This document shows, piece by piece, positions 43,247 through 52,972 of a stretch of 64,000 bases of DNA. Under the pieces are notes generated by a model. The model made no database searches, was not told the DNA's origin, and saw only the letters and a program-made list of their open reading frames with translations. A program made the translations under genes and the position numbers. The stretch is from Desulfuromonas soudanensis (GTDB lineage Bacteria > Desulfobacterota > Desulfuromonadia > Desulfuromonadales > WTL): NCBI RefSeq assembly GCF_001278055.1, contig NZ_CP010802.1:2209504-2273503 (forward strand). The letters are read 5' to 3'. The stretch's first letter is position 1. Each line of letters starts with the position of its first letter.

Positions 43247-44737
43247 TTAAATATCTGTCGCATGTTTAGGAAAAAAACGGGGTGCAAGCTCGTGCAACAA
43301 ACGCCTGGTTTCAGCATTCCGCCAATGAGGGAGAAGAATGATACCGCACGCAACAGCATAAAGTAGAGTCTTGACAGCCAGATCGTGCAGCAGGCTATCA
43401 CTAGTCAACACCACATTCGCCAGAAAACAGACCACCGCAGAGATGAAAAGCATCCCGACAAGCGGTCGGAGCGATATCCCCATGTCATAGACACTCCGTG
43501 AGGCGCGGTGAACTACGAAGAACTGGACCGCCTGTGCCAACATCAGGGCCATGGCAGCTCCAACATGCCCGGCCATGGGAATCAGCGAAAGATAGAGAAC
43601 GGTGACGACAGCAGCAGTCAGATAGTTGTTTCGACTGATCCAGCCGGTTTTTTCTTTTGCCAGAAAACTGAAGTTCGAAAAAATAACCAGACTGCCGAAA
43701 ACAGCACCAAACGCCAGAAACGGTACTGCTTCGCTGGCCCGGTAAAAAGTGGGGGCAGCCATTATCCTGATCACAGGGCCGGCAAAAATCGATATTCCAA
43801 TGGCCGCAACAACCATCAGGGTGCTGATGAAATAGAATACGTTCTGGAAAATGGATTCGGCATTGCCCTGCCTGTAATAATTGAATCGCTCCACTTGCCA
43901 GTAGGTTGCAAAAGGTCCCCAAATCAATACTGTAATTATTGTACTGAACTTTACAGCCAACTCGAACAGACCGATATCATCCAGTGATGTGAAAATGCGC
44001 AAGTAATAGCGGTTGGCGGACCCGATGTAGAGTCCAGCAAAGCCACCCAACCATAATGGCCAACAGAAACGGATCATCTTTTCTGCTATCGCGCCGTTAA
44101 AATGCCACCCTACTTGGCGCAGCGTATAGGCCAACAACAGCAGGGCGAAAATGCTCGAGGAAATCATGGAACTGACGGCTACCCCCATAGCCCCCATTTC
44201 AAGAGACACTACGAACCAGACATTTAGGCCGAGCTGTATCGCCAATCTGAAAAAACTCACGGTGATATAAAACCATGGACGTTGCTGGAGACGCAGATAG
44301 ACCAGGGCATACTCCTCAAGCGACTGGGTCAGCAGCAGGACAGAAAAGAAACCTACGATACTGGCAAATTCAGGGGTCCCATACAAGCCTTTCGATATGG
44401 GCTGACGAAGAAAAACCATTGCAATTGCAGCAGCGGCACTGATGGCACCCGTCAGGATCATCGCCGTTGAAACCAGGCTGGCCTGTAACTTCTTGTCTTT
44501 AGTGTCAAAGTAATATTTAGGTATGGCCCAGTAAAGCCGGGCACCGAAGACCAACTCCATCAGGCTGATCGCAAAGATCATCAGTCCTACGACCCCGTAA
44601 TCGGCAGGGGTTAGGTACCTAGTATAGATTGGCAGCATGAGAAAGCCTGCAAGCTGCCTCAATATGTTGCCCATGGCGTAAATGCCGGCGTGTCCAAGAA
44701 GCCGATGGGCTACTGATTTTTTTGACTGCTGGGTCAC
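43247..44737 (-). CDS. Polysaccharide flippase (Wzx/MOP superfamily)
   Basis: Integral membrane protein of 496 residues with about 14 hydrophobic helices, a typical Wzx length and pattern. The start AHRLLGHAGIYAMGNILRQLAGFLMLPIYTRYL is characteristic of MOP-superfamily polysaccharide exporters. It would move lipid-linked repeat units across the inner membrane. GTG start with AGGA just upstream. It lies between two glycosyl-modifying genes, and the polymerase/ligase candidate is at 47187. Confidence 0.88.
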   Translation of the reverse strand: MTQQSKKSVAHRLLGHAGIYAMGNILRQLAGFLMLPIYTRYLTPADYGVVGLMIFAISLMELVFGARLYWAIPKYYFDTKDKKLQASLVSTAMILTGAISAAAAIAMVFLRQPISKGLYGTPEFASIVGFFSVLLLTQSLEEYALVYLRLQQRPWFYITVSFFRLAIQLGLNVWFVVSLEMGAMGVAVSSMISSSIFALLLLAYTLRQVGWHFNGAIAEKMIRFCWPLWLGGFAGLYIGSANRYYLRIFTSLDDIGLFELAVKFSTIITVLIWGPFATYWQVERFNYYRQGNAESIFQNVFYFISTLMVVAAIGISIFAGPVIRIMAAPTFYRASEAVPFLAFGAVFGSLVIFSNFSFLAKEKTGWISRNNYLTAAVVTVLYLSLIPMAGHVGAAMALMLAQAVQFFVVHRASRSVYDMGISLRPLVGMLFISAVVCFLANVVLTSDSLLHDLAVKTLLYAVACGIILLPHWRNAETRRLLHELAPRFFPKHATDI

Positions 44738-44767
44738 GTCCTGACCTCAAATGGCTAAGTTGACCGC

Positions 44768-45928
44768 CTATAACCCGCCCAACAGATCGCCAGCGACACT
44801 CCGTATCACCCGCTCCAAACCGGCAACCTGGTGTTCTATCGTCTGCTCCTGCAGGACACGATCGCGAGCCGCTCGCCCCATTCTCGCCCTCAGGTGCGGG
44901 TCATCGAGAAACTGCGCTACGCGATCAGCGGCAAGCAAATAGTTGCCGACGGGAAAATGAAAACCCGTATCCTCAGTAATGACTTCTCGCAAACCCGGCA
45001 GGTCTGACACAATGACGGGCATGCCCGTCGCCGCCATCTCGACAGCGGACATGGGGTACGAATCCCAGCCTGTCGAAGCGATCATCCCCAGGTAGCATGA
45101 TTTTAAGATCTGCGGGATGTCGCTCCTGTATCCACCAAAGGTGACATGGTCAGCAGCGGTGGAATTCTCAACAATCCGGAGAAAGCGTTTTTCCTGGTCC
45201 CAGCGGTTACCCACCAGGAGAAAATGCACGTCCCGGCGTTGCCGCACGTTGACCAACTCATCTGCGGCTCTGATGATGACATCGACCCCTTTGCGTTCCT
45301 CCATGTTCCCGGAGAAGAAAATGATTTTTCGCTGCCGGGCAATGCCGAAAGTATCGTGCGCGTACCAGTCCATGGTTTCCGCAGGGCGATACAATTCCGT
45401 ATCAGTGCCGGACAACACCACACTCGTAGACTGGAAAGGGATACCTCTTCCGTGGGTTGCTGTTTTGCGCATTCCTTCAGATTGGAATATGTAATGGTCG
45501 GGACGGTAGAGAGAACACGCAACATCGAGTTTTTTAGCGAATAATTTCAAACCTGAGTTTATTCCGCTCATAGGTGAGCCGAAATAAGAGATCAAATAGC
45601 GCATTCCGGCCTTGCGCAAACACTTATACGCTGGCCGCCTTACCGGTTGGTCGAAGCCGAAACCAATCTTTATATCATTGTCAAAAATGTAATCATTGAT
45701 CATTTTCATCTTTTTATAGCATTTGGCAGCCGAATCGAACTCAATTACATTTGTTATTTCGCTTGGCAAAGTTTTTGATCGCCCAAGATTAAGATTTTTA
45801 TATGCAAAATGAATTTTATTATAATCGCCAACCAGTCGGTAGGCCATTTTGGTAAACGTGATTTCGTGCCTCTTAGAGGCAAAACCACTGTTTGACTGAT
45901 TATGAAAAAAAACCAAGATTCCAGACAT
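44768..45928 (-). CDS. Family 4 glycosyltransferase
   Basis: GT-B enzyme of 386 residues. The central part has IIFFSGNMEERKGVDVIIRA, and the donor-binding block is GWDSYPMSAVEMAATGMPVIVSDLPG. The N-terminus (ILVFFHNQSNSGFASKRHEI) resembles GT4 proteins that begin with a client-binding loop. Role in building the exopolysaccharide repeat is inferred from context. Ribosome binding site GAGGG before the ATG. Confidence 0.86.
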   Translation of the reverse strand: MSGILVFFHNQSNSGFASKRHEITFTKMAYRLVGDYNKIHFAYKNLNLGRSKTLPSEITNVIEFDSAAKCYKKMKMINDYIFDNDIKIGFGFDQPVRRPAYKCLRKAGMRYLISYFGSPMSGINSGLKLFAKKLDVACSLYRPDHYIFQSEGMRKTATHGRGIPFQSTSVVLSGTDTELYRPAETMDWYAHDTFGIARQRKIIFFSGNMEERKGVDVIIRAADELVNVRQRRDVHFLLVGNRWDQEKRFLRIVENSTAADHVTFGGYRSDIPQILKSCYLGMIASTGWDSYPMSAVEMAATGMPVIVSDLPGLREVITEDTGFHFPVGNYLLAADRVAQFLDDPHLRARMGRAARDRVLQEQTIEHQVAGLERVIRSVAGDLLGGL

Positions 45929-46006
45929 TTTTTACCCTCAGTGCTCCCGGATACCAACCGAATAAATTTAATTAGCCATTAAAACAATAAACATATTCGA
46001 ATTCCG

Positions 46007-47197
46007 TTAAACCAACGCCTTCACCTTTTGGCGAGGGCTAAAGACAAGCTCAGCCGCCCTTCGGTAAGGTGCCATATTCTGGCACAAAGAATTTTTTACG
46101 GTGTTCGTCGCAGCCTCCACGAAGCTATCCTTCGACCTCAACACTTCACCTATCAGCGCCTCGATCTGTTGAGGCGCTTCTTCCAGTGACAGTAGCCGCG
46201 GCGCAAGCCCGAACTGTTCAAAAGCGCCGTTAAGCTTGGCTCTGGTGTATTCTTCGACGCATATGCCTATGGCCGGCACTCCGGCCGAAAGTGCAAAGAC
46301 CAGCTGGTGATAGCGCATGGTTACAACCAGTGAACAATTTTCCGTCAAGGCCCTGACAGCCGTTGCATACGGTATTGGATCCAGAACCTCAAGGGGAAAA
46401 TTATCTGGCCACAGAGGTAAAATCTTTTGCGCAATATCGAGGTCTCCCATCCTCCCCGGAGCATGATGTGGAATAAATACAGTCCCGGCGGAGTACTTAC
46501 GGGCTATGTTCGCAAAAGAGATGCAAAAGCTTTCTCTTTGCTGATCGGTAGCACCCCTGAAGCCCCGCAACGACAGGCCAAACAGGTTTGGGTGTTTGAC
46601 GGAAATAGCCTTTGTTTGGGCGTTATGCTCCCCTGGCAAAAAAACTGCATCATCCACGGCAAAGTGAACGGGGACATCTAACTGGATTGCTGAGTAATCC
46701 CTGTCACGAACGCCTACCCAAGCGGCGGAGCCAAACGCCTGCTGGCAATGGCCACGGTGCTCCTCTAAAAACGGGCCCAAAGTTTGGCTGGCAAACACTA
46801 TGGGTTTATTAAAACGCTGCGCAAGTTTATAGAAAAATAGACGGGACTCGAGCACATGCGGCCATACGCTTGTATGGTTGCCACCACCAGACACAAAGAC
46901 AAGATCACTTTTTTTCAAATAGTAAATAATTTTTGCAAGTTCTATCGCAACAGAGTGAGGTTGAGTAACGAGGGCCTTCCTTCTTTGCTTGCGAGTGCGG
47001 CTGTAGAGGGGAATTGCCTTGATGCCGTAGGTCTCGGCCGCGCTTACGGGTGAAGCACAAACCAAGACCAGCTTATCTCGTCCGAATGTCTCTGCCAGGC
47101 GCGCGATTGCAACTTCGGCCATGGCTTCATCACCTACATGATAGTTTTGACCCATGCCGGAGACATCGGCAAGAATCAAGATGCAATTAGTGTCCAT
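46007..47197 (-). CDS. Polysaccharide pyruvyltransferase family protein
   Basis: A 396-residue protein of the CsaB/WcaK pyruvyltransferase family, which adds pyruvate ketals from phosphoenolpyruvate to sugars. Motifs include NYHVGDEAMAEVAIARL near the N-terminus, DLVFVSGGGNHTS (glycine-rich loop), VFASQTLGPFL and CSLVVTMRYHQLVFALSAGVPAIGI near the end. It would give the polymer negative charge. The start overlaps the previous gene (O-antigen ligase-like) by eleven bases. Confidence 0.86.
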   Translation of the reverse strand: MDTNCILILADVSGMGQNYHVGDEAMAEVAIARLAETFGRDKLVLVCASPVSAAETYGIKAIPLYSRTRKQRRKALVTQPHSVAIELAKIIYYLKKSDLVFVSGGGNHTSVWPHVLESRLFFYKLAQRFNKPIVFASQTLGPFLEEHRGHCQQAFGSAAWVGVRDRDYSAIQLDVPVHFAVDDAVFLPGEHNAQTKAISVKHPNLFGLSLRGFRGATDQQRESFCISFANIARKYSAGTVFIPHHAPGRMGDLDIAQKILPLWPDNFPLEVLDPIPYATAVRALTENCSLVVTMRYHQLVFALSAGVPAIGICVEEYTRAKLNGAFEQFGLAPRLLSLEEAPQQIEALIGEVLRSKDSFVEAATNTVKNSLCQNMAPYRRAAELVFSPRQKVKALV

Positions 47198-48515
47198 AAA
47201 CTTTCATCCCCCTAGAACTGTGATTATCAATGTCTTCTGCTGACTTTTCGTTCTTCCAAAAAGTGGTCATGGATACGACAAATACCAGATGTATCCACAA
47301 GAACGGATAATAGGCCACTGTCACGAATTGACCAGATATTATGTAACCAACCAGGGCAACATTCATCCCTTTTGTCAAATTTAAAACAAAGTTGTCGCCG
47401 GTTTTTTCAGCAGCTTTCTGTAGTTTGTGCATTGTCAAAAAGCTCCCCAGCATCAACCCAACGAATACAGCTAATCCAGAAAAGCCGGTGTCAGTACCCA
47501 CTTGGATGAATATGTTATGTGGAAATTCTGCACCCTTTTCCTTTAACATTTCTAGCACGATATCTTCCGAGTGGTTATTGGTGTAAAATGCAGGAAAATT
47601 AAAATAACCAACGCCAATAAATGGATGGTCCTTGATCATCTGCCAACCGTGTTCCCAATAAAGCAGACGCTGAACAGAGGTTAAATCCTCTCCCGATGAT
47701 TTGAAACGCGTCTTTTGCTCTTCTGGCAAGAGTTGAAAACCAATAAACCCAATAGCACAGATGACTATCAGCATCTTGAATCGGTGTTTTGACACCATCA
47801 CCAAAGCCAACACTTGAGCTGCAAGGGCGATCTGGCCACCACGGGTATTAGTACCGATCACTGTTAACACTGCCGTTATCGGCATCAAGTAAAGAGTATA
47901 GACTTGCCATTTTTTTAAATGTTTCTTTATCCCTTGAATGAAAAAAAGACTCATGGGCGCAAACATAAGCATCTGTATCGCAAGTTCACCTGGATTTTGA
48001 AAATATCCACGTGGACCTGCCAACCCCCAATCTGCAAAGGCAAATCCTCTCATTGCAAAAGTTCTTGCTCCATACAGAGACAACTTGAAACTTGCGATCA
48101 TGAATATCAAAAGCAAAATATACAGGCGCTGCCTTGTGGTTGTAATTTGTGTTAGCACAAAAAAAACGACGACCCAGTTGAAAAAATCCATAAAATATTC
48201 ACTTGATATTTCAGGCCAATAAGCCAACCGCGAAGAAATAACAACAAGAACTAGATAAGCAAAAACACCAGTAGTAAATTTGGTCCAAACAAATTGTCTA
48301 TTAGGATCAAAAAACCAAGCAATAAACGCCAGCATAATAAAGCTTCTGGCCCAGTAGTGGTACACATCAAATAACGGCCAAATGGCTTGAGGTCGAATAT
48401 ATTCAAAAAACAGATACGCGCAGCACATCCAAAAGGCGAAGTTATCAGTCTTGATCGCCTTCCAAATGGCACCATGTTGTAATTTATAGAGGTTAGAAAT
48501 TGGTACAGTCATCAT
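47187..48515 (-). CDS. O-antigen ligase/polymerase-like protein, exosortase A-associated type
   Basis: Integral membrane protein of 442 residues with about ten helices and the large periplasmic loop of Wzy/WaaL proteins. YIRPQAIWPLFDVYHYW near the start, GTNTRGGQIALAA in the middle and HPFIGVGYFNFPAFYTNNHSE in the loop resemble the putative O-glycosylation ligase found with exosortase A. It could polymerise the repeat unit or transfer glycan to protein; these cannot be told apart. It overlaps the phosphatase gene upstream by four bases (ATGA). Confidence 0.82.
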   Translation of the reverse strand: MMTVPISNLYKLQHGAIWKAIKTDNFAFWMCCAYLFFEYIRPQAIWPLFDVYHYWARSFIMLAFIAWFFDPNRQFVWTKFTTGVFAYLVLVVISSRLAYWPEISSEYFMDFFNWVVVFFVLTQITTTRQRLYILLLIFMIASFKLSLYGARTFAMRGFAFADWGLAGPRGYFQNPGELAIQMLMFAPMSLFFIQGIKKHLKKWQVYTLYLMPITAVLTVIGTNTRGGQIALAAQVLALVMVSKHRFKMLIVICAIGFIGFQLLPEEQKTRFKSSGEDLTSVQRLLYWEHGWQMIKDHPFIGVGYFNFPAFYTNNHSEDIVLEMLKEKGAEFPHNIFIQVGTDTGFSGLAVFVGLMLGSFLTMHKLQKAAEKTGDNFVLNLTKGMNVALVGYIISGQFVTVAYYPFLWIHLVFVVSMTTFWKNEKSAEDIDNHSSRGMKVYGH

Positions 48516-49183
48516 ATTTTTTCATATCTGCGTTTAGGTGATCCGGTTCCAGAAGACTTCATCGTTGAATCATCTTCAAGACTTATCTGAGGCTCTATAA
48601 CCTCAAAAGAAGCCAGGTTGCTATTTAACTCTGTTATAGCTCGTTGAATCTTTTTGAAGCAATTTTCAAACTCATCGATTCCCAATCCGTAAGGGTCGTA
48701 AATGTTACAAATTAGACTCTTCGGCCAAGGGGCGAAATCCCGCAAAAGTCGCACCTTGCCCTTTTTCTCCGGGAACATACTTCTCAACCGGAGATACTGG
48801 TAGTACTCCATGGCCACGATAAGATCCGCCCCCTGCAGATCGCATTCGCTCATCCCCTTGGAGCGATGAGCGCTCAAATCCAAACCGAACTCCTCCGCGA
48901 TTCGAATTGCCTCCGGGGGTGAGCCTCCCTTCTTGTCAACTTCAAGCCCGCACGAATCGATCCAGACATTCGCCCCCACCCCCAGCGACCTCAGGTAATG
49001 CTCGGCAAATGGGCTCCGGCACACATTCCCCTTGCAGACGAAAACGATTCGCCTGAATTCTCTGTCACCACTCAACTGACGAACTAGCCGATAGGCGACA
49101 GAATCGCAGAGACTCCTCAGCGCGCGCGGGGCGGCCCGTTTGAAAGAACGGGGAAGAAGCTTTTTCAGGTCGACGATCTTCAC
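48512..49183 (-). CDS. Low-molecular-weight protein tyrosine phosphatase (Wzb-like)
   Basis: A 223-residue enzyme: about 45 extra N-terminal residues, then an LMW-PTP domain. The catalytic loop is CKGNVCRS (Cys50 to Arg56), and the general acid aspartate is in YDPYG (D162). In exopolysaccharide loci such phosphatases remove phosphate from the BY-kinase, here the kinase at the right edge. GTG start inside the GTGA overlap with the upstream deacetylase gene. The basic N-terminal extension is not part of the standard domain. Confidence 0.9.
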   Translation of the reverse strand: MKIVDLKKLLPRSFKRAAPRALRSLCDSVAYRLVRQLSGDREFRRIVFVCKGNVCRSPFAEHYLRSLGVGANVWIDSCGLEVDKKGGSPPEAIRIAEEFGLDLSAHRSKGMSECDLQGADLIVAMEYYQYLRLRSMFPEKKGKVRLLRDFAPWPKSLICNIYDPYGLGIDEFENCFKKIQRAITELNSNLASFEVIEPQISLEDDSTMKSSGTGSPKRRYEKI

Positions 49184-50244
49184 AACCGCGCCCCTTGGTT
49201 CCGAAACAGGGCTCGCATCTGTTCGGTCTGGCGTTGTCGGGCCATCTGCCCCTGGCCATCGAGGAGAGCAACACCACCAGGTTCAGACACCCCTTCATAA
49301 ACTGCCTCGAATTGGGCAAGGGGCATCGATTTCCATCCCGCTTGTCGGGCCGCCTCGAGCAATTTTTTGATTCTCCCGAAAAACACCTGCTCGTCCTGGG
49401 AGATTCTGACAAAGGGACTCAGGCCGGCCAACAGGCTGGCCGAATGAAAGGTCATATTGATGCAAGGGAAGTTGTTGATTTCCATACGTTTTGCCAAAGC
49501 GATCATGGCATCGGCATCGGCCAGCTCAGGTGAAAGCCAGACCTTATTGACGAGACCGAGTCGGTCCAGGATTCCCTTAACCCGGGATATTCTGCTGAAA
49601 GGATTGTCCAAAGCCCTGCTCAGTCGCTGACATAACTGGAAATTTTTCTGCAGGTATCCGATGCTGGTCGGTACCTGCAGTAACGACCACTTCGGCTCCC
49701 CTGGAGGAGAGAATCGGAAAGGCTCAGGGCCGAAATTTGAAAAATCAGGCCCAAAGGAAGGGCTCCAGCTGACAAAGGGAGTCACAGAGGTTTCTACCCG
49801 ATAACCCAACTTGCAGAGCGACTGTGCCGCGGAAAGGCCCAAGGCCCACCGTCCGGCGCGAAATGAAACAGGGAGGCAACCGAAGTTCTTGGTGATAACT
49901 TCGTGCAGCATCGCCAATTTATTTTGCTGAAATTCAGCGGGCAGGTTGCAGAGCATGGAATGAGCTTTCTGGAATCCGCCATTGTCGTCGAACGGCGGAG
50001 TATTCCACGGATGGCAGTGCGTGCCTATTTCACACTTCCCCTCCTCCAGAATCCTTTTCAGAATCGCCACCGACCGAGGATTGGTCGCCACCGGATACGT
50101 CACCAGATAAGTGGGCCGAACCCCATATTCGTCAAACATCTTCTGCAGCGGAACGATCCGCGCGATATTTTCAACCGAGTTGTCGGTGGCTGAATACCGC
50201 GCCCAGTTGTCCTCCTCAGTGTCGATGGTAATTATAAGTTTCAT
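49180..50244 (-). CDS. NodB-like polysaccharide deacetylase family protein
   Basis: A 354-residue protein with a NodB-like fold. LIITIDTEEDNW near the start supplies the catalytic/metal aspartate, CEIGTHCHPWNTPPF the metal-binding histidines, and VSFRAGRWALGLSAAQSL a later conserved block. It resembles the WalW group seen in cell-envelope polysaccharide loci. It probably deacetylates an amino sugar in the exopolysaccharide, though activity of this branch is not well defined. ATGA overlap with the amidohydrolase gene upstream. Confidence 0.82.
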   Translation of the reverse strand: MKLIITIDTEEDNWARYSATDNSVENIARIVPLQKMFDEYGVRPTYLVTYPVATNPRSVAILKRILEEGKCEIGTHCHPWNTPPFDDNGGFQKAHSMLCNLPAEFQQNKLAMLHEVITKNFGCLPVSFRAGRWALGLSAAQSLCKLGYRVETSVTPFVSWSPSFGPDFSNFGPEPFRFSPPGEPKWSLLQVPTSIGYLQKNFQLCQRLSRALDNPFSRISRVKGILDRLGLVNKVWLSPELADADAMIALAKRMEINNFPCINMTFHSASLLAGLSPFVRISQDEQVFFGRIKKLLEAARQAGWKSMPLAQFEAVYEGVSEPGGVALLDGQGQMARQRQTEQMRALFRNQGARL

Positions 50245-51365
50245 TTCAAAGGTCCCTCACGACGGAATTGCACAGGCGGAGCGGAAACTCCAGCCAAGGC
50301 GGCTTGAACAGGGCCATGCTTTCGGTCAAACAATCTGCCCGGGTTAAGGGCGGCAATGCCCACCAGGGCTTCTTCTGGCCATTTTTGAGTCTTCCGCAAC
50401 GCACACCACAACTTCATCAAAGCCGCCCACTGCTTTTCATACAATGCATCGGAACCAAACAGAATTCGCTCCTGATCAAAACATTTCAACAGGCGGCAGA
50501 GCACCTCATAGCCGACACCCGAAGTATCAAATGAAAGGTTGTCATACCGCTCGAACAATCCGACCATGGCCGGGATGACGTTCGCGCAGGCATCGCCAGA
50601 TGAATGTCCGAAACAGCCGCCATGAGCGATGACAACCGCTCCCGGTGTGATCGACCAGTCGACATGCCGAAGGTTAGCGACAGTTCCGTAGGAAACAGCC
50701 TGCTGGTTTTGACAATCCGGACTCAGGCCGCCATGAATTACCACATTCAGTCGGTTGTTCCCGGCGGCAGCGAGAATCGCCTCGACCCGCTCAACCCCCG
50801 CCCGGCACCCGAGGTTGATCCCCGTCACACTCGGGTGGATTTTAACGGCCCTGACATCGTATTCAGCGACGGCACGCCGCATGGCAGCTTCAATCTGGTC
50901 GTTGCTGATGTCACCTGGCATGCAGTAACCGAACAAAAACCTTTCATCACCACCAAACATCTCCGACATGGCCTTTAACTGGCCGTCGCCCCCCTCAGCT
51001 TCCCTCACAACGGGCAGCAGCAGCACCCTGTCGATTCCGCTCAAGTTCATCTGGTCGCCAAAGACCACCGGTCCCGTATGGCTGTAGGAACGCCTCGCAC
51101 CGAGAAGACACGCCATCGCCCTCAGCTTTTGTTCGAGCTCCTTCCCTTTGCCAACCGCTGTCGGGTTCAGATTTAGGTCACCGAGTTCCGGGGCCAGATA
51201 CTTCGCCGCTCCGGCGCTGAACAAACCGCCGGACTGGGCCGAAGGCTGGTATTGACAAGCATCAAACATGACCTCGTAAGGGTGAACGTGTACGTCGTAA
51301 AATGTATTTGAACCCTTTAGCTCTTTAAGAGCATCAATGGATTTTTGTACTGAATATTTATCCAT
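50241..51365 (-). CDS. Amidohydrolase-superfamily (TIM-barrel) protein
   Basis: A 374-residue metal-dependent hydrolase of the amidohydrolase_2 type. FYDVHVHPYEV (H26, H28) starts the barrel; VRAVKIHPSVTG, NVVIHGGLS, VIAHGGCFGH and ILFGSDALYE give the expected lysine or histidine strands and the final aspartate. The substrate may be an amide or lactone, or the enzyme may be a decarboxylase; none can be assigned. It lies directly after the AMP-forming ligase gene (11 bases), so it could process the same acyl or aminoacyl group. Confidence 0.8.
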   Translation of the reverse strand: MDKYSVQKSIDALKELKGSNTFYDVHVHPYEVMFDACQYQPSAQSGGLFSAGAAKYLAPELGDLNLNPTAVGKGKELEQKLRAMACLLGARRSYSHTGPVVFGDQMNLSGIDRVLLLPVVREAEGGDGQLKAMSEMFGGDERFLFGYCMPGDISNDQIEAAMRRAVAEYDVRAVKIHPSVTGINLGCRAGVERVEAILAAAGNNRLNVVIHGGLSPDCQNQQAVSYGTVANLRHVDWSITPGAVVIAHGGCFGHSSGDACANVIPAMVGLFERYDNLSFDTSGVGYEVLCRLLKCFDQERILFGSDALYEKQWAALMKLWCALRKTQKWPEEALVGIAALNPGRLFDRKHGPVQAALAGVSAPPVQFRREGPLK

Positions 51366-51376
51366 TTTATCCCCGA

Positions 51377-52972
51377 TCAGACGGTCTGATATTTCTCTTT
51401 AAGGACCTGCCAATCAATCTTTCCGCGACTGCAACGCGGTATTTTCCCTACACGAATGAGGCGTTTGGGGATCATATAGGTCGGCAACCGTTTTTTAAGT
51501 TCCGAAGAGATCATCGTCACATCGAGATCTCCTTCCGCTTCCCAAAAAGCCGCCAACTCCGGGGTGCCCTCACCCAATTTTGATTCCATCAACACAACAG
51601 CCGAATCCTTGACCTGAGGGATGGCAAGGAGCGCCTGTTCGATCTCCCCAGCTTCAATCCGATAACCCATGAATTTGAGTTGGCGATCCTTCCTCCCGAG
51701 ATATTCGAGATTTCCGTCCGGCATGAGACGGGCCAAGTCTCCGGTTTTATAGATCCGCTCGCCGGAGGAGTTCAACGGGTTGACAATAAACGCATTGCCT
51801 GTTTTCACAGGGTCGTTGAGATAACCCCTGGCCAACCCACGACCAGAGATACAGACCTCCCCTGGCTCGCCAGGCGGTACCTCAGCATGGTTTTCGGAAA
51901 GGAGGAGAACCCCGGTTTCGTCTCGGGGGGTTCCGATCGGTATGCGCACCTGCGGTCCCTCCGGGATCTTGTCGACGCAATAACAGATGGAAACACCTGT
52001 CGCCTCGGTCGGTCCGTAGGCGTTATAAAAAGTTTTTTCGGGAAAAGCGGTCATCCAGTCGATCAGGTATTGAGTCGGCAAAGTCTCCCCGGCGAAAAGG
52101 ACTCGCTTCAGCGTTTGCATAGTCCCTGGCCTGAGAGCCCCGGTTCTTGCCATATACATGAGGAGCGAGGAAACACCTTTCCAGAGAGTAACTTGCTGCC
52201 GTTCAATGAAGTCGACTAATTTTTCAGGGAAAAGGGTCAAAATCTCAGCGGCGATACAGAGTGTCGCGCCGGTCTTCAGCGCACAAAAAATGTCAAAAGT
52301 TGACATGTCGAAATGAAATGGCGCCGTGCCGAGGATCTTGTCCCAGTCATTGACATTGAACTTTCGGGCAGCCCAATCGATGTAGGATTTAACATTCCCA
52401 TGAGAGATCATGACTCCCTTGGGCCGCCCCGTTGACCCTGAGGTATACAGGATATAAGCGATGTCATTTTCATCATTTCTATATGTGGGCTCGTTCCTGT
52501 CAATACTATTTTCTTTCTCCAGATCCAAAAATTTTACTAAAATACTCTCCTGAATTCTGCTTTCATTGCCAATCACCAGGATCGGAATAGTTACCCCATA
52601 GCTGGAAAGAGCAACATGCGCCGCTGAGATTGTTTTGCTGTCGCAAATAATTACTTTCGGCGCGGCATCTTCAATGATAAAGGCCAATCGCTCAACCGGT
52701 ACCTTCTGATCAATCGGGACATAGATGGCATCTGCCTTGAGAATGCCCAGAATTGACGTCACACAATCGGCCGACCGTTGCTGGAAGATGCCTACCCGAT
52801 CCTGCCGCAGCACCCCCATGGATTTAAGACAGTGCGCGACACTATTGCTGGAAATAGACAATTCACGGTAACTGATGGATCGATCACCATCGGTGACCGC
52901 AGTTTTTTCCGGATCCCGACATAATTGATCATTAAGGTAATGTTGGAGCAAAAAGGGATTCATAGTTTTCAT
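51377..52972 (-). CDS. AMP-forming acyl/aminoacyl ligase, exosortase A-associated type
   Basis: A 531-residue stand-alone adenylation enzyme. P-loop YTSGSTGRPKG (176-186), APFHFDMSTFDIF, YGPTEATG (319-326), YKTGDLAR and the catalytic lysine K519 (SRGKID) are present. The overall style is closer to amino acid adenylation domains, including prolyl-AMP ligases of pyrrole pathways, than to fatty acyl ligases, and it also resembles the ligase known from exosortase A loci. A by-eye specificity pocket is D222, M223, F226, K265, L292, A294, A318, G326, V327; the lysine is unlike the usual proline pocket. It overlaps the dehydrogenase gene (ATGA), and the carrier protein gene is just beyond. Confidence 0.87.
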   Translation of the reverse strand: MKTMNPFLLQHYLNDQLCRDPEKTAVTDGDRSISYRELSISSNSVAHCLKSMGVLRQDRVGIFQQRSADCVTSILGILKADAIYVPIDQKVPVERLAFIIEDAAPKVIICDSKTISAAHVALSSYGVTIPILVIGNESRIQESILVKFLDLEKENSIDRNEPTYRNDENDIAYILYTSGSTGRPKGVMISHGNVKSYIDWAARKFNVNDWDKILGTAPFHFDMSTFDIFCALKTGATLCIAAEILTLFPEKLVDFIERQQVTLWKGVSSLLMYMARTGALRPGTMQTLKRVLFAGETLPTQYLIDWMTAFPEKTFYNAYGPTEATGVSICYCVDKIPEGPQVRIPIGTPRDETGVLLLSENHAEVPPGEPGEVCISGRGLARGYLNDPVKTGNAFIVNPLNSSGERIYKTGDLARLMPDGNLEYLGRKDRQLKFMGYRIEAGEIEQALLAIPQVKDSAVVLMESKLGEGTPELAAFWEAEGDLDVTMISSELKKRLPTYMIPKRLIRVGKIPRCSRGKIDWQVLKEKYQTV